Of a stretch of 64,000 bases of DNA, positions 20,901 through 29,455 are shown piece after piece. Source of the stretch: Terebella lapidaria (lineage: Eukaryota; Annelida; Polychaeta; Terebellida; Terebellidae); NCBI GenBank assembly GCA_949152475.1, contig OX424559.1:15283809-15347808 (forward strand), read 5' to 3'. The first letter of the stretch is position 1; every line of letters begins with the position of its first letter. The notes below the pieces were generated by a model. The model did not search any database. It was not told the DNA's origin and saw nothing but the letters and a program-made list of their open reading frames with translations. The translations under genes were made by a program, and so were the position numbers.

Positions 20901-23285
20901 CTTCAGCAACAAAATTGCCAAGATTACATTAAGGTTCTCTGATGATCACCCAGTGCTAAATAGTGACAATCAGATCACATACAAACTCGAGAACTTCAAA
21001 AGGCTAACATCAAACGAAGTGTGTAACATCATCAAATCTTCACCATTGAGATCATCGCGAAGTGACCCCATCCCAATTTCGCTGGTGAAAAAATGTCAGG
21101 AGTTGTTTGCTGAACTCCTTGCTCTGCAGTGGTGTATTTCCGATCTCAATCAAACAAGCCTTGATCACACCCATTTTGAAAAAAACCAACAACATGGGTC
21201 TGACACTGAAGAACTGTCAAACTCATGAAACTATAGACCGGTATCGAACCTCCGATTGCTATCTAAAATATAATATTTTTGAAAAGGCAGCCGATCAACA
21301 GGTACGCCAGTACACAGTGTCTGGTCTCGATGAAGCACTCCATTCGGCAATATACCAGCGGCACCATAGCACGGAGACTGTATCGGCCAAAGTACACACC
21401 GGATTCCAAAAAATTGATTGAATCCCGGCTTTAATACGATAACATTGTATATATTATGGAGGTAGTAATTTTCCAATGTGATGAAAACAGAAAATATATG
21501 CTCTTCTTACTCTATTATCCCACCAAGACGAATTTATGTTCGAAAGTGCACACATTTTTCTGATTTGGTACCATAATCTTTTACGCGTGGTACGGTAATC
21601 ACAGGCCGCTCAGCTCTGTGTGGTACCGTAATCAAGCCGATTTCTTCTCCCACAGATTACTCGGGACTGCCACTATAACATCTCTTGTAACTTATCCACA
21701 GTGTATATGTTGTAACTCCCTCTCAGAAAACACAAAAATATACGCGCATTTCTCATGTATATGCTAGAAATCGCCGGTAAAAGATTGAAGCATAACCTAC
21801 CTTCCGCCATCTTTGATTAAGGTACCGCGCGGTACCTTAATCTGTGTAAGCACTGTGTGAAGGATCATATAAGCAGTCCTGTGATTGGTACAAATCAGTT
21901 TTGTGGTGGGGTTTAATTTACATATTATGAATACATTTGCATGATGTGGCGCATGATCGTTGGTTGTCATGGCAAGGTGATAGAATAGAATGTAATAGCG
22001 TGAGTATGTGTGGGAAACGTGTCAAGTTTGCAAGTTTATGCAGGTGGGCTGTAGAACACTGTGTATTCCAGGCCGAGGTCAAGGTCGAAGTACACGTGAT
22101 GTGCGGGGAAAGTCCCTTCCTGACAAAAATATTCTACAACACTAGAGTTAAACTGATAATCATTTTCCATCAATTAAACCCACCCCTCCCTCCACACAAC
22201 AGACACGCGTCACCACTGGCCCTTTGTCACTCTGACCCTAGCTGGTAAATTCACCCTGACGGTTGCATTACTTATGGCCTGGATCTACTGCGGGGAGTGT
22301 TACCCTACGTCCATCCGGAGTATGGGGGTCACGTGGACGGCGATAGGCGCACGAGCCATCTCTCCCCTCGGGCCTTTCCTCGTCATGTTGGTAAGTGATA
22401 GTGGTCCTTCGCGAACAAACGGACCCCTTTGGTCGAATGTTCATGGTCTTGACTCGTAGTGAAAGATGGCAGAGTCTTGTTTAAAGATCACTTGAATTTG
22501 GTGATATTTGGTGGTAAATGTTAACACTCATGATTCCATGGGGTATTGAGTGAACAAGTTTAATTCATATTGCAGGTTAAGATTTGACGCAAGAAAGTTG
22601 AATTAATTCATGCAATAAAATTTAATACTGTAGGTCATTCATAAAGAAATGTACTTATGCAGAAAATAGCTAATCCAATCTGCGACAAAGGGTATCATTG
22701 TTAAACTTTCTCCACAACAGTTATTTCAATTTCAAGGTCTAATATACATAAATTAATCACCTCTTCCTCAGGGTGATTTCTCCCTTTACCTGCCGCCCAT
22801 ATTGATAGGACTATTGACCCTGACGGCCGGCCTCTCCGTGCTCCGGCTGCCTGAGACGAGGAACAAGCCCATGGTGGAGACGATAGAGGCCGGGGAGGCG
22901 GCCATCCGACAGAACAAGCTCAGGCTCTGTCAGTGGGTGTTAGGCTATGTACAAGATGAAATGATTATTTGGTCAATTAGGGTAGTTGCAGTTTTACCAA
23001 TTGAACATCAAATTCTTATCCATTCACATAAGCATAATATACATGGGAATCATTCCTTTCTTCACTTGTTACTAGGTAGTTATAATAGATTTACACGTGA
23101 AACAATTGTAGCTGTCAAAATGTAAGTATCAAACTCACGGCAATAATTGTCAGTCGTTTCATTATTATTCCAGTAAGAGAGGGAAGACGTTCATTAACAG
23201 TAACAGCGAACAACACACGGAGGATGAGGGTGTTCATCTCGATGGCATGTCACATTCGGACAAAAAAGGCCACGTATGCGCCTAG
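11491..23285 (+). CDS. SLC22-family solute transporter, locus A (complete, 10 exons)
   Basis: A plasma-membrane major facilitator, SLC22 (organic cation/anion/carnitine) type. The substrate cannot be deduced. Exons: 11491-11976, 12605-12714, 13741-13895, 16260-16431, 16622-16748, 16846-16928, 17610-17824, 22203-22390, 22772-22932, 23174-23285. They sum to 1809 bp, 602 residues plus stop, with every intron GT-AG and phase-consistent. Landmarks in order: MKFDDFFERRIGKFGKYQYL; TM1; a large extracellular loop with several Cys and six N-glycosylation sequons; TEW-QFVC; GNFVFGWLADRFGRRPV (MFS signature); PPSKR; AYLIRHWRHLLLAI; FPESPRWL; GGDLFL and ELPSA; ECYPTSIRSMG; LPETRNKPMVETIE; a charged C-tail. 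Length is slightly above the usual 540-600. Oddities: the second GRR motif (after TM8) reads GRI. Exon 1 has a 14-residue insert (around ELMSNRSVADVGD) that P and B lack. The last three exons are duplicated downstream. Confidence 0.88.
12605..12714 (+). CDS. Locus A exon 2
   Basis: 110 bp between ttttttccag and ACAG|gtgggt. Encodes WQFVCSTARKGKAK, TM2, and GNFVFGWLAD plus two bases of the Arg codon completed by exon 3. Nearly identical to exon 2 of locus P. Confidence 0.9.
12779..13335. mobile_element. FB1 foldback element in intron 2 of locus A
   Basis: The left arm 12785-12950 ('ttctaactcgtttacac', 'ttggcatacttcacttgg', 'aaaattgaaaaagttggc') is the reverse complement of 13150-13330 ('ggggtagattgccaac', 'aagtatgccaaatta', 'gtgtaaacaagttagaa'). 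About 200 bp of unrelated sequence lies between the arms. A second copy with the middle in the opposite orientation is at 35987-36551. No transposase is encoded, so this is a non-autonomous foldback. Exact ends and target duplication are unclear. Confidence 0.75.
13741..13895 (+). CDS. Locus A exon 3
   Basis: 155 bp between gttccag and G|gtgtgt. Encodes (R)FGRRPVFLVGG, TM3, PTYLPFLVIRF and KTNTAFILG. Same length and phases as the P exon. The B exon is 5 bp shorter. Confidence 0.9.
14285..15365 (+). repeat. R1-family repeats in intron 3 of A (two nested starts)
   Basis: R1-like termini are at about 14297 ('aggttgccggctctctggg') and 14659 ('gggttaccgcagctatgg'), each followed by CGTCCGTC runs and 'cacatttttatctt'. 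Two ~134-bp AGGTCA-rich units follow at about 15085-15330. The end is near 'taatctttattagcccttgggc'. Non-coding. Confidence 0.7.
15366..16015 (+). repeat. Further R1-family copy in intron 3 of A
   Basis: Begins 'ggacctttggtcagataacc', contains 'ttgatgcataagactcctc', 'tggcagccatttcg' and 'gatgggtcgcc', and ends in AGGTCA-type 'gtgaccttgaattcgacc'. The minus-strand frames at 15499-15890 lie within this repeat and are not genes. Confidence 0.65.
16016..16075 (+). repeat. tRNA-derived SINE fragment (truncated)
   Basis: 'cagtggataagacgtcgg', 'actcgtaatccaaag' and 'catgggttc' look like the D-arm, anticodon arm (CGT) and start of the T-arm of a tRNA. The B box breaks off into unrelated sequence, so this is a truncated SINE head rather than a tRNA gene. 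Confidence 0.4.
16260..16431 (+). CDS. Locus A exon 4
   Basis: 172 bp between gtttcag and TT|gttagt. Encodes (A)LEFAPPSKRVTMG, TM5, the AYLIRHWRHLLLAITIPE segment and TM6. The frame upstream to 16088 is open only by chance. Confidence 0.9.
16622..16748 (+). CDS. Locus A exon 5
   Basis: 127 bp from ttttccag to ACG|gtaaca. Encodes FTFPESPRWLYTRGRTDEAN, then KTIQHIGRVNG and an acidic stretch: the PESPRWL motif and start of the central cytoplasmic loop. Failure to splice here would add about 23 residues rich in Thr and then stop at 16818, because the intron starts with an ACA-type simple repeat (16750-16792). Confidence 0.85.
16846..16928 (+). CDS. Locus A exon 6
   Basis: 83 bp from tttttgcag to TG|gtgcgt. 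Encodes IEKNKTSPVDLVRTPEIRR then VTFIMLFIW, the end of the central loop and the start of TM7. It is the shortest exon and is bounded by a 97-bp intron upstream. Confidence 0.85.
17610..17824 (+). CDS. Locus A exon 7
   Basis: 215 bp from tgtacag to GGCG|gtacgt. Encodes VSYYSFNFGMAELGGDLFL, TM8 and TM9 with ELPSALIIILLF, GGRIPTF and MAVMGG. GGRIP replaces the GRRxP usual in SLC22 at this point. Confidence 0.9.
17838..18540 (+). repeat. R1-family copy at the start of intron 7
   Basis: 'gttaccggatctttggtcc' at 17842, a degenerate CGT run, 'cacatttttatgttcgg', and the R1 body. It ends with AGGTCA-type sites near 18450-18520. It starts only about 15 bp after the exon 7 donor. Confidence 0.7.
18835..19330. 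other. GC-rich island in intron 7, unclassified repeat
   Basis: Much GC-richer than its flanks, with many variants of ACCGTGG/CCACGGT in both orientations ('gaaaccgtggtgc', 'gccacggtcg', 'gaaccgtggcacg'). The opposing short frames at 18947-19178 overlap each other and are not supported. Confidence 0.4.
20080..20380. repeat. Diverged direct repeat pair inside the transposon
   Basis: 'ggctcgtttccatggcaac' and 'gaagatcgggctgctttaaag' (20104-20185) recur as 'gactcgttgctatggcaac' and 'gaagattgggctgcttaaaa' (20269-20370), about 170-185 bp apart. They are two tandem units of unknown origin. Confidence 0.6.
20850..21425 (+). pseudogene. CR1/L2-type LINE reverse transcriptase fragment
   Basis: Two overlapping frames carry the N-terminal RT region of CR1-like LINEs: DPIPISLVKKC, then (other frame) PISIKQALITPILKK, a broken remnant of the NYRPxSNL segment, and HSTETVSAKVHTGF. 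Frameshifts separate them, and the catalytic FxDD region is absent. It lies inside the CACAGTG-ended element, so it was either inserted into the transposon or carried by it. Confidence 0.75.
22203..22390 (+). CDS. Locus A exon 8 (proximal cassette)
   Basis: 188 bp from cacaacag to ATGTTG|gtaagt. Encodes (D)TRHHWPFVTLTLAGKFTLT, WIYCGECYPTSIRSMG and TAIGARAISPLGPFLVML: TM10, TM11 and the ECYPT version of the family's ELYPT motif. Paired with the homologous exon at 24646. Confidence 0.9.
22772..22932 (+). CDS. Locus A exon 9 (proximal cassette)
   Basis: 161 bp from cttcctcag to TGTCA|gtgggt. Encodes GDFSLYLPPILIGLL, TM12, LPETRNKPMVETIEAGEAA and IRQNKLRLC. The donor choice is fixed by the matching phase of exon 10. 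Confidence 0.9.
23174..23285 (+). CDS. Locus A exon 10 (proximal cassette, stop)
   Basis: 112 bp from attattccag. Encodes the cytoplasmic tail KRGKTFINSNSEQHTEDEG, then VHLDGMSHSDKKGHVCA, stop TAG at 23283-23285. It shares SEQHTEDE with the distal version but differs at its very end. Confidence 0.82.
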
Positions 23286-23443
23286 GTTTATTACCATACA
23301 CACTTTATTGTGTATATATAGAGATAGGTCTATACGTTGATATAGATAATTTTGGCAGTCAAGCCCGGTAACGCATCGTTAAATGCGCTGATCCAGTAGT
23401 TGCCCTGTGCTGTCATGTGGCAAAATCTGTTATTATTTCTATG

Positions 23444-23449
23444 AATAAA
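23444..23449 (+). terminator. Putative polyadenylation signal AATAAA, proximal cassette
   Basis: AATAAA lies about 160 nt after the stop, within 'tctatgaataaaatc'. The same string is preserved after the distal stop at 25818, supporting a shared 3' UTR design. Confidence 0.5.
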
Positions 23450-23694
23450 ATCATATATATACATAAACTTGTCCTTTTCGTTTCAGCTGTGCAATTAATA
23501 CTACCCGAGGTTTACAGATTTACATATATCAACATATTTCAGCTTTGCATTGAATACATTAGGGTCGGTGAGGTAATCATAATATGTGAAAAAAAACGTT
23601 GTCTAGTTGTATAGGGGCATACGTTCCACTTTGGTTCTGGTCGCAGACAGAAGATCAGTGTTTGCTCGTCAGTGTGAGTTGTTCCACTGCTCAT

Positions 23695-23984
23695 GATTTC
23701 TCTACCGAGAGAACCCGGTTGCCCGGTTAGCTCAGTTCGTATGTGGGCTGACTTCTCACCAATGCAGTCGGTTTAGGCACGGGTTCGATCCCCGGCCTCG
23801 GCAGTATGTGACGTGGTACGTGGTCGCCAAACCGGGCAAGTGGATTTTCACCAGGTTCTCTGGTTTCCTCCCACACTAATGACCACCTCACGCCAAGATC
23901 CGAGCCAACAAAAGATGTTAATATGAGCTGATGCTTGTTCATCAATTGTTGTAAAATAAATAAAGTTTAAAGATTTCTCTACCG
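23695..23984 (+). mobile_element. tRNA-derived SINE with 13-bp target duplication
   Basis: The target duplication GATTTCTCTACCG is at 23695-23707 and 23972-23984. The element (about 264 bp) has a tRNA-like head: A-box-like 'gttagctcagttcgtatg' at 23725 and B box GGTTCGATCC at 23781. A body follows, then a tail 'aaataaataaagtttaaa'. It is absent from the equivalent place after the distal cassette, so it inserted after the cassette duplication. It is not a functional tRNA: the anticodon arm does not fold cleanly. Confidence 0.82.
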
Positions 23985-24189
23985 TGGAATTACTCAAAAG
24001 ACAGTTGGCCAAAAGTTTTTGGCCAATCAACGTGCAGGCCTCTAAAGTTCGAACGTGACAAGATCATGCCTGGGAAATATTTTTCCCGAGGTGATCCTTG
24101 CATTTCTGTCAGAGGCTGAAAAAAAGTAATTCAAGTCGTGGAGGGTCATTTTCAAGTAGAATTTTAGTAGAAAGGTTTCAAGTAGAAAG

Positions 24190-24510
24190 GTTTAAAATTG
24201 GATGTTACATCAATAACTTGAAATGAACACAATATGGAAAACCATAAACATGGTTAAGTGGTTTCACGTCAACACACAACACAATAATGAAATTTGTGTC
24301 CATTGATATACAAATGGGTTGCGAATTTTCCTTAATGACACAATATAGCTCCATTAAAATATATTACAAGACGTTAGCATGTCCTCCAATTTTGTCGACG
24401 ATAGAGAATTTGTTCGAAGATATGCGTGAACAAATTATTGTTTTCAATCATCGCGTTGATATAAACCCATCTCATTGTGTTCTTATCCGTTCATCAAGTT
24501 AAGGTTTGTT
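24190..24510 (+). repeat. Cassette-downstream repeat, copy 1 (also 26120-26430, 27360-27700)
   Basis: 'gttacatcaataacttgaaat', 'cacaacacaataatg' and 'agcatgtcctccaattt' recur at 26120-26430, and in weaker form at 27360-27700. The first two copies follow the two exon 8-10 cassettes in the same order. The third has no exons upstream, marking a further partial duplication. Confidence 0.7.
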
Positions 24511-24645
24511 ATCAATATCCAAGGCTTGGTGTCAATATCTCACATATGTTCGCAACGAATATTGTAACCACTGATCACTAAAGTTGAATCAATAATTATC
24601 CTCCACCAATTATCCCGCCCCCCCCCCCCCCCCCCCTCACCTCAG

Positions 24646-24833
24646 ACAAGGATCACTACTGGCCCCTTGTCGCTCTGACCCTAGCTGGTAAGTTCACCCT
24701 GACGGTCGCATTCCTTATGTCCTGGATCTACTGCGGGGAGTGTTACCCCACGTCCATCCGGAGTATGGGGGTCGCATGGACGGCGATAGGCGCACAAATC
24801 TTCTCTCCGCTCGGACCTTTCCTCGTCATGTTG
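24646..24833 (+). CDS. Locus A exon 8' (distal cassette)
   Basis: 188 bp, a duplicate of exon 8, with a C-run (24608-24636) and ctcag as acceptor and ATGTTG|gtaagt as donor. Encodes (D)KDHYWPLVALTLAGKFTLT, WIYCGECYPTSIRSMG and TAIGAQIFSPLGPFLVML. Changes cluster at the start and in the ARAIS/AQIFS segment of TM11. Phases are identical to exon 8, so it could splice from exon 7. Confidence 0.87.
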
Positions 24834-25172
24834 GTAAGTGATGGTGGTGGTCTTGTGAGAGCGAATAGAAATATCGGTCGAATGTTCATTGTCTTGACTC
24901 TCGGTGAATGATGGCAGACTAGTAGTCAAAGGTCACTTTTATTTGGTGATTATTGGTGATAAATGTTAGCAATCGTGATTCCAGATTGTATTGATTGAAC
25001 AACTTTGATTTCAGTTCAGAAACGTTCATGAACTAATCCATGCAATAAAGTTCAATACTGTAGGCTACTCATAAAGAAACCCATGGAGAAAGTAGCCACC
25101 TGTGATAAAAAATATCATTGTTGAACTTCGTCCACAACATATAACCCCCCCCCCCCATTTTCCTTCCTCCAG

Positions 25173-25333
25173 GGCGTGTTCTCCATGTACCTGCCGCCTG
25201 TACTGATAGGACTCCTGACCCTGACGGCCGGCCTCTCCGTGCTCCGGCTGCCTGAGACGAGGAACAAGCCCATGGTCGAGACGATAGAGGCCGGGGAGGC
25301 GGCCATCCGACAGAACAGACTCAGGTTTTGTCG
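25173..25333 (+). CDS. Locus A exon 9' (distal cassette)
   Basis: 161 bp between cttcctccag and TGTCG|gtgggt. Encodes GVFSMYLPPVLIGLL and then a stretch identical in protein to exon 9 through LPETRNKPMVETIEAGEAA, ending RQNRLRFC. Much of the DNA is also identical, including silent positions. Confidence 0.87.
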
Positions 25334-25559
25334 GTGGGTGTTAGGAGGAGATGAAGTTATCATTTCGTTAATTGAGGGTTGCATTTTGACCAATTGAGAA
25401 ATATGCTTGGTGAACAGTTATTCACGTTATCAAAACATTTTTTCACGGGCTACTGTGCAGCTAATACTGAGACAATGGATTCACACGGGATTCAGTTGTG
25501 ACAGTCAAAATGTATCAAAATTACCTTAATAATTGTCGGTCATTTCCCTGTTATTCCAG

Positions 25560-25680
25560 TAAAAGAAGGAGAATGAGGCTTATTAAGGGCGACAGCGAAC
25601 AGCACACGGAGGACGAAGCTGTTCACTTCAAAGGAACAGCACCCTTAGAGAAAAGTGGCCACGTAGCTTCATCATTATAA
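25560..25680 (+). CDS. Locus A exon 10' (distal cassette, stop)
   Basis: 121 bp from gttattccag. Encodes (R)KRRRMRLIKGDSEQHTEDEA, then VHFKGTAPLEKSGHVASSL, stop TAA at 25678-25680. Use of exons 8'-10' would give 605 residues. The end SxL could resemble a class I PDZ ligand (S/T-x-hydrophobic); the proximal tail ends VCA. Confidence 0.8.
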
Positions 25681-25817
25681 CACTTTATTATGCATAGAGT
25701 GAGATTTGTTTATATATAAAATTTTGGCAGTCGATCCCGTTAACGCATTGCTAAATGCGCTGATCCATTACAGTTAACCTAAGTTGTCATGTTGCAAACT
25801 CTATTATTTTTTCTATG

Positions 25818-25823
25818 AATAAA
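25818..25823 (+). terminator. Putative polyadenylation signal AATAAA, distal cassette
   Basis: AATAAA lies about 140 nt after the distal stop, in the same 'tctatgaataaaatc' context as the proximal copy. Confidence 0.5.
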
Positions 25824-26529
25824 ATCCCATATACAGACTTGTCGTTTTTAGTGTGCCAAAAATGTCACCTGAGATTTTCATATTTACACATATCAACATA
25901 TTTCAGCCCAGCCCAAGCGACACGGAGCGCGTCCAAGATGGCCCACATTGGTGCTCGGGACGAAAACAATCAAATCATGATTATGACCGATTTACGGGCT
26001 GACACACAGACTGTTATTATTGTATGTATGTTAATGCATGAGAGGAGCCAAATTACGTTTGATAATTCAACTTAATAATCAATATATTGCTCAAAATACC
26101 TGAAGAAATTGTTCAAAGTTGGCTGTTACATCAATAACTTGAAATAAGCGGAATATGGAGAACAGTAAACGTGTTTAAGTAGTTTCACCTCAACACACAA
26201 CACAATAATGTGATTAGTCTCCAGTGATACATGAAAGGCTAGCGAGCCTTCGATAATGACATTAAAACTATATTGGTTGTTATGATGTACAGCATGTCCT
26301 CCAGTTTTAGTCGATAAAAGAGGATTTGCTCGAAGATCTGTGCAAACACCTGATTGTTCCTGATTATTGCATGGATATAACCCCAGTTCATCGAGTAGGT
26401 TTTCTATATACACAAGCAGTTTAGTTTCCAATGGATTGAATCCAAACGCGAGCTTATGAGCTTGAGCCATACATTTGAGTTGTCGGACTCACATTGACCC
26501 GAGTTTTAAGTTCAGTCTCATCTCCGAAC

Positions 26530-27030
26530 CTTGGGTTAGGAATATAAATAAAGCAATATAAACAAATCACGACCAAATAATAAAATGAAGGAATATAAAT
26601 GAGACAATATAAACAAGGCCCGACTAATTAGTTTATCCAAGGACACACTGGCCTCATCTTGGGCACACAGTGTGTGAAATGTAATTGTTTCTACTGTACA
26701 CCTAATGGGATTAGCATACAACTGCTCAATAATCCATCAAACTTATTTAGAAATCCGAAACAATCTCCATGGAATAGATATATGACAAGTACATAAGTAC
26801 CTAATCACAAGCCCAAAGGCTACTGAGTTTCTGGTATCCTCGAGGACAGATTCAACGTCCATCAGCAGTGACATCGGCTCAGTGGTATGAATGTAAGTAT
26901 CAATCTATTACCACCAATACCACTAGATTTTGATGATGTCAATAACAAATGCAGAATACAACATTTTACAATATAAACGAAGCCCGTCCAATTAGTTAAT
27001 CCAGAAAAGCACTGGCGTTATCATGGGCAG
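26530..27030. repeat. Diverged local duplication downstream of A
   Basis: 'aaacaaggcccgactaattag' followed by 'cacactggcctcatcttggg' (26615-26665) recurs as 'aaacgaagcccgtccaatt' and 'cactggcgttatcatggg' (26975-27030). No gene is seen. Confidence 0.55.
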
Positions 27031-27212
27031 AGAGTCTGTGAAATGTAGTTATAGGTGCAGATAGCGTGTGAAATGTAGTTGTGGGGGCAGACAGTGTGTG
27101 AAATGTAGTTGTAGGAGCAGACAGTCTGTGAAATGTAGTTGTAGGGGCACACAGTCTTTAAAATGTAGTTATAGGGGCAGACAGTCTGTGAAATTTAGCT
27201 GTAGGGGCAACC
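27030..27212 (+). repeat. 30-bp minisatellite, about six units
   Basis: The unit resembles 'gtgaaatgtagttgtagg' plus 'ggcagacagtct'. Because 30 is a multiple of three, one frame stays open (a repeated VKCSCRGRQS-like decapeptide, 27068-27382). No start context, splice context or homology supports coding. Confidence 0.75.
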
Positions 27213-27699
27213 AATCACAGCCACGTTTGCAATCACGTGGCAAAACATGTCGGGATTTTTCTTCAAAGTCGACCCTTACACTTCTGACGAAGGCCGAATG
27301 TATAAGAAATTTAGTTGTTGTGGATTATCGTTCGTATGTAAAATTCACATTGTTGTTCAGAATTGAATGTTACATAAATTAATAGGAACAAGCAGAATAT
27401 GGAGAGAAAAATTACTGTGTTTGAGCAGTTCATCCTCGACACACAACACAATAATGTGCTCCATTATAATGGTCTCCAGTGATTTACAAATGGGCAGCGA
27501 GCCTTCGATAATAACAGATAGACTGTATAAAAGCTACACTAGCAGGCGTTATGATGTACATCATGTCATCCAGTTGTCAGTTCAATCGGTAAAAGAGTAC
27601 ACTTGCTCAAAGATCTGCGCAAACAACTGATTGTCTTCATTGATCGCACTGATACACAACATACAAACTATTTTGTGATACCTTCAACAAATCATTTCG

Positions 27700-28600
27700 A
27701 GATTTCTATATAAACATACGCAAAGAGCTCCAAGTCATAGTTAAGTTTCTGGGACTCCTCTCAAAACTCATTCGTTTTCACTTTCCATCCCCGGTAGGAC
27801 TCTCCCTTGACCGCGATGGACAACCATTACGCAACCGAACATTGAATATATGCGAATCACGCTGAACAATCATTATTCTACTTCATGAAGATTATGTGGA
27901 TGTCTTAACTTGGGCGTGGCCTTGGGTGAAGTGAGGACGCATCTGTTATTTCAATGCATCTGTTTTTTCTGTTACGAATTTAACCGGAATGACAAGTACC
28001 ATTTTGACGCCCCCCCCCCTCGTAATAAGTTAATGGACAGAGACTTCAATCTCATTTTGAAAAAAATATACTCTCGTTTCTTCTTGCATTCTTCATTGCA
28101 TTGCTATGTAGCTTTTTTCAGTTTATTGCATAATACAAGATAACTCAGATACTCTGATTGTCGGTTTTTACCCCCCCCCCCCCCCCCAAACAAGACGATT
28201 ACGTATTATGTTAGTTCACAACCATGATAATTTTGCATTACAGGAGTCATATGAGTCGCGTAAGAATGCGACAATTATAACGACATAACGTCGGAGGGTC
28301 CATCCGCAGCGTTAACAATCTATTTGATAGCGCTGAATGTTTTTACCAAGGATCGACGTATAGCTTACATGGCCCATTCAAAACATTCGCAATACTTTTT
28401 ATAACTAAACTTCACAAAAACACAGAATGTCATCAATTGAGGAGCATATCATGAAATGTTATTATTTCGAGTTGGTGCGATGGAGAATGTTTATTGATGT
28501 TTCTTGTTAAGGTTAATACTTATGTGTTTACAAATCGAGGTCATGCGAAGGTATCACTGGTCTATGAAATGTGAAATAGCTGTCAACGTGAACTGCAACA
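27700..28600. other. No feature recognised
   Basis: AT-rich DNA with C-runs at 28010-28018 and 28171-28187. The frame at 27910-28143 has no recognisable domain. Confidence 0.45.
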
Positions 28601-28619
28601 TTAACCCATATTGGACCAC

Positions 28620-28870
28620 ACAAAAAGTAGTGTCGCAAACGTACAATGGACCGAGTTCGCAAAACGTAAAGTGAAGCGAAGCGTACTAGAGACGTTTAGC
28701 TGCGCGTATATGCGGTAAGATGAACGTGTAGAAACGTCATGTCGTATTCCTTCGTGATGAATTTGAACCAATAGATTTACGTAACTACACATTTTCTTAC
28801 CACCCAGACATAAACGTAACCGCAAATACGAGCAGCTAAACGTCTCTGTAATTAGCTTGTAATTAAGACC
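28620..28870. mobile_element. Small inverted-repeat element (MITE-like)
   Basis: 'agagacgtttagctgcgcg' at 28688 pairs with 'gagcagctaaacgtctctg' at 28832, with matching flanks ('tatatgcggtaag' / 'acgtaaccgcaaata'). Arms of about 50 bp surround a ~70-bp middle. The minus-strand frame of 96 codons across it is not supported. Confidence 0.55.
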
Positions 28871-29455
28871 CAGTACGACAAAATCAGACATAAGTCGCGA
28901 ATATTGACTTTATAGTACAGGGGCAAATACATAAAATATTCATTTTGACAAAAATGATTTTTGACATTAGGGCGTTGTGGGCGAAGCCTCTAATTCTCTA
29001 CATGTCTATGTGCTGACTTTTTTTATGGAGGTTTCATGCCAACCTATTGACGCCCGTTTTGGCATGTAAACATTCAGACACCTACTTCAAATGTGAATTT
29101 TTTTCGTCCTTGACATAAATTCTCTCGAATTGATGGCAAACTTTGAATATTCCACAGATGTATAATGCATAAATCGATGTGTTAGGTTTGAGAAAATTAC
29201 GCAAAATGCTCAGATTGTTTTGAAAACGTCAAAATGGCAGAACCGGTGGAAATTGACGTTCCCAGAATGCAAAGCAAATTTTATCGCAATGGTGCGTATT
29301 TTGGAGCACACAATTTTCCATGCAGCTATTCATGCATGCATACATGTAAGCTTGCGTGTGCCGTGTAGCATTATTCGGTGTTATGAAGTGAACGCAATGA
29401 TTCGTCTGCGATACCACGGCTATATTTACCATAATTTGACGTATTTCATATGTTA

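Larger units (their letters stand above)
19596..21857. mobile_element. Transib/RAG-like DNA transposon, non-autonomous, CACAGTG ends
   Basis: A 2,262-bp element in intron 7 of A. Left end 5'-CACAGTGCTTACACAG at 19596, right end ...CTGTGTAAGCACTGTG at 21857. TGAAG occurs immediately outside both ends (19591-19595 and 21858-21862), a perfect 5-bp target duplication. The two ends match as inverted repeats over about 290-300 bp with scattered substitutions. Each carries a perfect 28-bp palindrome (19611-19638 and 21815-21842; arms GATTAAGGTACCGC) and further internal GATTAwGGTACC repeats. CACAGTG plus 5-bp duplications is the pattern known for Transib and RAG-type transposons. EnSpm/CACTA-type elements share CAC starts but usually have 2-4 bp duplications. 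No transposase is visible inside. Confidence 0.75.

Noticed and set aside
23718-23802. tRNA gene
   Set aside because: Good A and B boxes, but a poor anticodon arm, a SINE body, an A-rich tail and a 13-bp target duplication show it is a SINE.
28601-28891. 96-codon minus-strand frame
   Set aside because: It spans a small inverted-repeat element and has no recognised motif.
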